Source: Bacillota bacterium (GTDB taxonomy: Bacteria > Bacillota > Dethiobacteria > Dethiobacterales > Dethiobacteraceae). Taken from it: DNA of 41,651 nt. The notes under the pieces are model-generated. The model worked only from the letters and a program-made list of their open reading frames with translations, ran no database searches and had not been told where the DNA came from. The stretch lies in the NCBI GenBank assembly GCA_018725565.1, contig QLUR01000024.1, positions 1-41,651 of the forward strand, in the 5' to 3' direction. The translations under genes and the position numbers were made by a program. Below, piece after piece: positions 38,474-41,651 of the stretch. Positions within the stretch are counted from its first letter, which is position 1; every line of letters begins with the position of its first letter.

Positions 38474-38949
38474 GCGAACAAATCCGGGTAAAAATTGCTG
38501 ATTATGCCGTCAAAAAAGAAGAGGGAATGTTAATTACGGTAGGATTAGGTTCATGCGTGGGCGTGGCACTATACGACTCTTTTGCCAAGGTTGCGGGTTT
38601 GGCTCATATCCTCCTTTCAGATAGCGCTCTGTTTAAAACACCCTCTAATCCAGCCAAGTTTGCAGATACGGCAATTCCCTTGCTCTTGGAGCAGATGATC
38701 AGCGTAGGAGCGAAGCCCATTCGGTTGAAGGCGAAAATTGCCGGCGGAAGCCAGCTTTTTTCTTTTGAGAGAAGTATGACTTCTGTTGGTGAAAAAAATA
38801 TCTGTGCTGTGCGTAATGTGCTTGCTGTCCTGCGTATTCCGATCACGGGGGAAGAGGTGGGTGGCAGTGTGGGTCGAACTATGAAACTGTTTGTTCAGCA
38901 CAGAAAAGTAGTAATCTCCACCGTTGGTTCAGAAGAGAGGGAAATCTGA
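38470..38949 (+). CDS. cheD: Chemoreceptor deamidase CheD
   Basis: CheD deamidates receptor Gln residues and activates CheC. The catalytic residues are in place: Cys29 (GLGSCVGV), His46 (GLAHILL) and Thr23 before them, plus KAKIAGGSQLFSF and EEVGGSVGRTMKL of the family. 159 residues is normal. ATG 38470 overlaps the cheC stop (ATGA). Because cheC is frameshifted, CheD may lack its usual partner, unless FliY takes that place. Confidence 0.95.
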   Translation: MSEQIRVKIADYAVKKEEGMLITVGLGSCVGVALYDSFAKVAGLAHILLSDSALFKTPSNPAKFADTAIPLLLEQMISVGAKPIRLKAKIAGGSQLFSFERSMTSVGEKNICAVRNVLAVLRIPITGEEVGGSVGRTMKLFVQHRKVVISTVGSEEREI

Positions 38950-38963
38950 GGCAGGAGAATGTC

Positions 38964-40025
38964 ATGGAGCAGATAAAGGTATTAGTGGTGGACGACTCAG
39001 CGCTGATGAGAAAAATTGTTAGTGATATCTTTTCCGCTGATCCTCGGTTTGCTGTGGTGGGTACAGCCCGAGACGGGATTGATGCGCTGGAAAAAATGAT
39101 CAAGTTAAATCCTGATTTGATTACTCTAGATGTGGAGATGCCTCGTCTAGATGGGTTGCAGACATTAAAAGAAATTGTTCGTCGCCACAAAGTTCCCATG
39201 ATTATGCTTTCTAGCCTTACTAAGAGAGGTAGCCAGGTTACCATGGAAGCACTCTCCATCGGGGCTGTTGATTTTATTGCCAAGCCGGATAAGCTTTCCA
39301 CTGAGAGCCAGGCTGAACTCCGAAGTGAGCTGTTGCTAAAAGCTGCTGTGGCCGCCAGTTTGCGCGTGCAGGTCGCGCCATTGCCAGTAGCGCGGCCTGC
39401 CATGGCAGTTAAGCCTTCATTAGCCAGGCAGCCAGCTATGAAAGCAGTCGCTATCGGCGCATCTACGGGCGGTCCCCGCGCTTTGGAAACCATTCTTCTC
39501 TCATTGCCCGGCAATTTGCCGGCTGCCGTCTTTGTTACGCAACACATGCCTCCTAAGTTTACACAGGCTTTAGCGGAGAGGTTGAACAAGTCATCTGCCA
39601 TCCGCATCAAAGAAGCTGAACATGGTGAGCCGGTGCAGACAGGTGTCGTCTATCTGGCACCAGGCAATTATCATCTGGAGATAGCCGCAGATAAAAAAAT
39701 TCGCTTGACCCAGGATCTGCCGGTTGAGCATGTTCGGCCATCAGTAACTGTGATGATGTTATCTGTAGCATTAGTTTACGGCAAAGAAAGTGTGGGCGTT
39801 ATTTTAACAGGAATGGGCAAAGACGGCGCAACTGGGATGGCGGAAATTAAAAAGTGTGGTGGGTGTACCATTGCACAGGATGAGACCTCGTCAGTGGTTT
39901 TTAGCATGCCAAGGGCAGCAATCAAAATAGGAACGGTCGAGCGCGTTCTGTCATTGGAGGAGATAGCCGGAGCCATAACTGCTCTGTGCGGGGGGAATGC
40001 AGATGGTCAAGGTCATGGATTATGA
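38964..40025 (+). CDS. cheB: Protein-glutamate methylesterase CheB
   Basis: CheB demethylates receptors for adaptation. The receiver domain has Asp10, Asp11 and the phosphorylated Asp56 (LDVEMPRLDG). A linker rich in Pro and Ala follows, then the methylesterase domain with Ser near 166 (IGASTGGPRALE), His194 (TQHMPPKF) and the Asp of TGMGKDGATG near 287. 353 residues is normal. ATG 38964 after GGCAGGAG. It overlaps the start of cheR by some 23 bases. Confidence 0.96.
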   Translation: MEQIKVLVVDDSALMRKIVSDIFSADPRFAVVGTARDGIDALEKMIKLNPDLITLDVEMPRLDGLQTLKEIVRRHKVPMIMLSSLTKRGSQVTMEALSIGAVDFIAKPDKLSTESQAELRSELLLKAAVAASLRVQVAPLPVARPAMAVKPSLARQPAMKAVAIGASTGGPRALETILLSLPGNLPAAVFVTQHMPPKFTQALAERLNKSSAIRIKEAEHGEPVQTGVVYLAPGNYHLEIAADKKIRLTQDLPVEHVRPSVTVMMLSVALVYGKESVGVILTGMGKDGATGMAEIKKCGGCTIAQDETSSVVFSMPRAAIKIGTVERVLSLEEIAGAITALCGGNADGQGHGL

Positions 40026-40785
40026 GCAATTTAAAGAAAAAGTGAAAGTCCGGATTGGCCTGGATTTGAGCAGCTACAAAGAGCAGTAGATGAAACGCCG
40101 GATTCACCAATTAATGCAGCGCCATCACGTTGAAGATTATCCTGCTTTTCTCGCTCTCCTTGATTGTGACCGTTCAATTCTCGTTCAATTTACAGACTAC
40201 CTAACAATCAACACGTCGCAATTTTTTCGGGACTTGGCCGTATATAAGGCTCTGGAAACACAGGTGTTGCCGGAACTGGTTCGCAAAGGAGAATTGCTGA
40301 AGATTTGGAGTGCCGGTTGTTCGGTTGGTGCTGAACCTTATTCATTGGCTATGCTGCTGAAAGAATTAGATCCATCCGACAGGTGGAAGATATTGGCGAC
40401 AGATTTTGATGCCAATATCCTAGCTAAAGCGCAAGAGGGAAAGTATGCGGTGAATATTCTGGCTACCATGCCTGCGCGGTTTCGCCAACGCCATTTTAGT
40501 GAGCAGGATGGCAACTTTTGTCTGGATAGTCAGCTTAAATCACTCGTTCAATTTCGGCGGCAAAATCTTTTGACGGATCGTTTTGAAACTGCTTGTGACC
40601 TAATTCTCTGCCGCAATGTTTTTATCTATTTTACGGTAGAAACTCAGGAAGAATTGATCCAGCGCTTTTCCCAATCGCTGAAAGCTGAAGGTTGGTTTGT
40701 AATTGGTTGTGCAGAAATGATTACCAGTCCTGCTCGCTTTGGCTTGGAGAAAATACAGCCGGCTATTTATCGTAAAATCAAATAA
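40003..40785 (+). pseudogene. cheR: Chemotaxis methyltransferase CheR, interrupted by an in-frame TAG
   Basis: CheR methylates receptors with S-adenosylmethionine. The frame from ATG 40003 (GGGGGAATG upstream) gives MDYEQFKEKVKVRIGLDLSS and then YKEQ, TAG (40087-40089) and MKRRIHQLMQRH. The family has YKExQMKRR here, so the stop replaces the conserved Gln: CAG to TAG. The rest is complete: LTINTSQFFRD, the SAM site SAGCSVGAEPYSLAM and LILCRNVFIYF. ATG 40090 directly follows the TAG, so reinitiation could yield a 231-residue enzyme lacking only its first helix. TAG ends many genes here (flgC, fliE, fliF, fliG, fliI, fliP, fliQ), so recoding is unlikely. Confidence 0.9.
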
Positions 40786-40794
40786 AAACAGGCA

Positions 40795-40821
40795 GCAGGA
40801 ATGATTGCTAACTTGGCGAAT
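40795..40821 (+). promoter_or_regulatory. Sigma-H-like promoter for the ACT-domain gene
   Basis: GCAGGAATG, then GCGAATTT, with 17 bases from AGGA to GAAT, the best sigma-H match of the four sites (5315, 31614, 33141 and this). The ACT gene starts 35 bases after it, behind AAAGGAGG. Confidence 0.55.
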
Positions 40822-40855
40822 TTATCGAGACAGTGCACGAAAGGAGGAATTTTTC

Positions 40856-41286
40856 GTGAAGGTCAAACAAATTTCCGTGTTCTTGGAGAATAAATCGGAC
40901 GCCTTGCCCAGATAACCAGAGTTTTAGGAGATAATGAGATAAACATTCGTGCTCTTTCCATTGCTGATACGACTGATTTTGGCATCTTGCGTTTAATTGT
41001 TGACAAGCCGGAGGAAGCAAACAGCATTTTACGGGCTGCGGGCTTTATGGTGAGTGAAACGGCAGTTATTGCGGTGGAAGTTCCGGATCGTCCAGGCGGT
41101 TTGGCAGATATTTTGGCAACTTTGGGGCTGGCGGGAATTAATATTGAATACCTTTATGCGTTTATAGGTCAAAGTTTTGGCAAAGCACATGTCATTTTTC
41201 GCGTGGATGATAGCGACAAAGCGATTAGCGTTTTGCATGAGAAGCGCGGCGTCAGCAAATCCCCTCTCCCTCTGGGAGAGGGTTAG
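40856..41286 (+). pseudogene. Tandem ACT-domain protein, frameshifted near its start
   Basis: Tandem ACT-domain proteins of about 140 residues (COG4747 type) are thought to sense amino acids. From GTG 40856 (AAAGGAGG upstream) the frame gives MKVKQISVFLENKSDALPR and stops at 40915. In the other frame RLAQITRVLGDNEINIRALS continues, followed by FGILRLIVDKPEEAN, VIAVEVPDRPGGLADIL and NIEYLYAFIGQ. One extra G at 40897-40898 (TCGGGACGC) gives the family sequence KSGRLAQITRVL. The last residues (KSPLPLGEG) and the stop codon come from a REP-like repeat. Not part of the flagellar set. Confidence 0.85.
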
Positions 41287-41294
41287 GGTGAGGG
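41258..41294. repeat. REP-like repeat forming the end of the ACT gene and a probable terminator
   Basis: CCCTCTCCC, a three-base loop, GGGAGAGGG, then TTAGGGTGAGGG and six T (41295-41300). It is identical in its core to the copy at 1294-1330. The stop codon of the ACT gene (TAG 41284-41286) lies within it. The nine-pair stem and the nearby T run could end transcription, though the T run is about 13 bases past the stem. Confidence 0.85.
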
Positions 41295-41345
41295 ATTTTT
41301 TGAAAACAAGCTCTCAATAAAAAAATCAGCATAAGATGTCGAAAA

Positions 41346-41482
41346 CAGCACTGACGCATGACTTTTAAAGTGCAGACATAGCAAGGCTTGTAGGGTCTGG
41401 AACGAAATATATTTTCGCAATATTTTCCTATTGAAAGTGTCGTAGATAACAGGTTGTGAGCATTTTTCATGCGTCAGTCCTG
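41346..41482. mobile_element. MITE-like non-autonomous insertion, 137 bases
   Basis: The ends are inverted repeats of 16 bases with one mismatch: CAGCACTGACGCATGA at the left, and TCATGCGTCAGTCCTG at the right. Outside them lies the same 9-base sequence TGTCGAAAA in direct orientation (41337-41345 and 41483-41491), as expected for a target-site duplication. The inside has no coding sequence. The element should be moved by a transposase elsewhere in the genome; I cannot name the family from these ends. It separates the ACT gene from the promoter at 41500. Confidence 0.65.
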
Positions 41483-41499
41483 TGTCGAAAAAATGCGAC

Positions 41500-41528
41500 T
41501 TGCTTTCGAGTGCAATCTTTGCTATAAT
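41500..41528 (+). promoter_or_regulatory. Sigma-A promoter for the gene beyond the right edge
   Basis: TTGCTT, 17 bases, then TATAAT, a strong housekeeping promoter pattern. A second TTGACA at 41552-41557 has no good -10 at the right distance. GATGTAAGCC occurs twice in tandem at 41565-41584. The promoter lies just ahead of a likely T-box leader. Confidence 0.6.
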
Positions 41529-41589
41529 GGTCATCAAGTTTTAATTTTTTTTTGACACTTAGCTCGATGTAAGCCGATGTAAGCCTATA

Positions 41590-41651
41590 TATTGAAAATA
41601 AAAGCGAAGATGGGGAATAAGCCTGCATAGACCGACAGAGAGGGAACTGAA
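41590..41651 (+). ncRNA. Start of a probable T-box leader (cut by the window edge)
   Basis: The sequence AGCGAAGATGGGGAATAAG followed by GACCGACAGAGAGGGAACTG resembles the 5' part of a T-box Stem I: the GA motif, the AGTA-type bulge region and the CAGAGAG stretch. T-box leaders bind uncharged tRNA and control tRNA-ligase or amino-acid genes in Firmicutes. The T-box sequence itself and the specifier codon cannot be fixed because the window ends here. Confidence 0.5.

Noticed and set aside
38879-39610. 243-codon open frame on the minus strand
   Set aside because: Lies opposite cheB, composition is that of a reverse-strand shadow, and no binding site or domain is visible.
40087-40089. TAG in cheR as a recoded sense codon
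   Set aside because: TAG is the normal stop of several genes here (flgC, fliE, fliF, fliG, fliI, fliP, fliQ), so general recoding is unlikely, and the family residue is Gln, not a site where pyrrolysine is known.
41552-41591. TTGACA promoter just ahead of the T-box-like sequence
   Set aside because: The -35 is perfect, but no acceptable -10 lies 16-18 bases downstream; TATATA is 28 bases away.

Overview
This window is a flagellar and chemotaxis gene cluster from a Gram-positive bacterium, most likely of the class Clostridia. The evidence is the rod genes flgF and flgG without any outer-membrane ring genes (flgH, flgI), the FliY/CheC/CheD branch of chemotaxis, the FlhF-FlhG pair, strong AGGAGG-type ribosome binding sites with many GTG and TTG starts, sigma-H-like promoters, and a probable T-box leader at the right edge. 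I cannot name the genus.

Layout. Bases 1-4209 (minus strand) carry the late filament set: flaG, fliS, flgN, flgK, flgL and a frameshifted fliW cut by the window edge. Sigma-28-type promoters precede flaG and flgN, and a third faces right at 4345. fliD, usually between flaG and fliS, is absent. Bases 4422-5198 (plus strand) hold a diverged FlaG-like gene and a coiled-coil, chaperone-like gene. From 5433 to 29384 runs the large basal-body, export and motor series: flgB, flgC, fliE, fliF, fliG, fliH, fliI, fliJ, fliK, flgD, a TIGR02530-type gene, flgE, motA, motB, fliL, a fliN-like gene, fliO, fliP, fliQ, fliR, flhB, flhA, flhF, flhG, a PilZ gene, fliA, a DUF6115-like gene, a small broken membrane-protein gene, flgF and flgG. 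A TPR gene and a convergent fapA (DUF342) gene follow. Bases 31614-40785 hold the C-ring and chemotaxis block: fliM, fliN, fliY, cheW, cheA, cheY, cheC, cheD, cheB, cheR. The right end has a broken tandem ACT gene, a MITE-like insertion and the start of a probable T-box leader.

How it works together. FliF/FliG/FliM/FliN/FliY build the rotor, MotA/MotB the stator, FlhA/FlhB/FliP/FliQ/FliR with FliH/FliI/FliJ the export machine, and FliK/FlgD/FlgE the hook. FliA (sigma-28) would then switch on the late promoters. CheA/CheW/CheY signal to the switch; CheC, CheD and FliY remove the signal; CheB and CheR adapt the receptors. The PilZ protein may add a c-di-GMP brake.

Most notable points. (1) FliY has two complete CheC-like modules in tandem, with four intact phosphatase motifs, and lacks the N-terminal switch peptide, which sits instead on the FliN encoded just upstream. 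(2) At least five conserved genes carry single-base lesions (fliW, the 27636 gene, cheC, cheR, the ACT gene), flhB has no usable start codon, and fapA may also be affected; this means either sequence error or real decay of the locus. (3) A REP-like repeat has entered fliI in frame and expanded there, and also supplies the end of the ACT gene. (4) Four promoter-like sites share an exact AGGA-N17-GA spacing. (5) A 137-base MITE-like element has 16-base inverted ends and a 9-base target duplication. I found no wholly new multi-gene system; the rearranged switch and phosphatase module is the strongest candidate for something undescribed.
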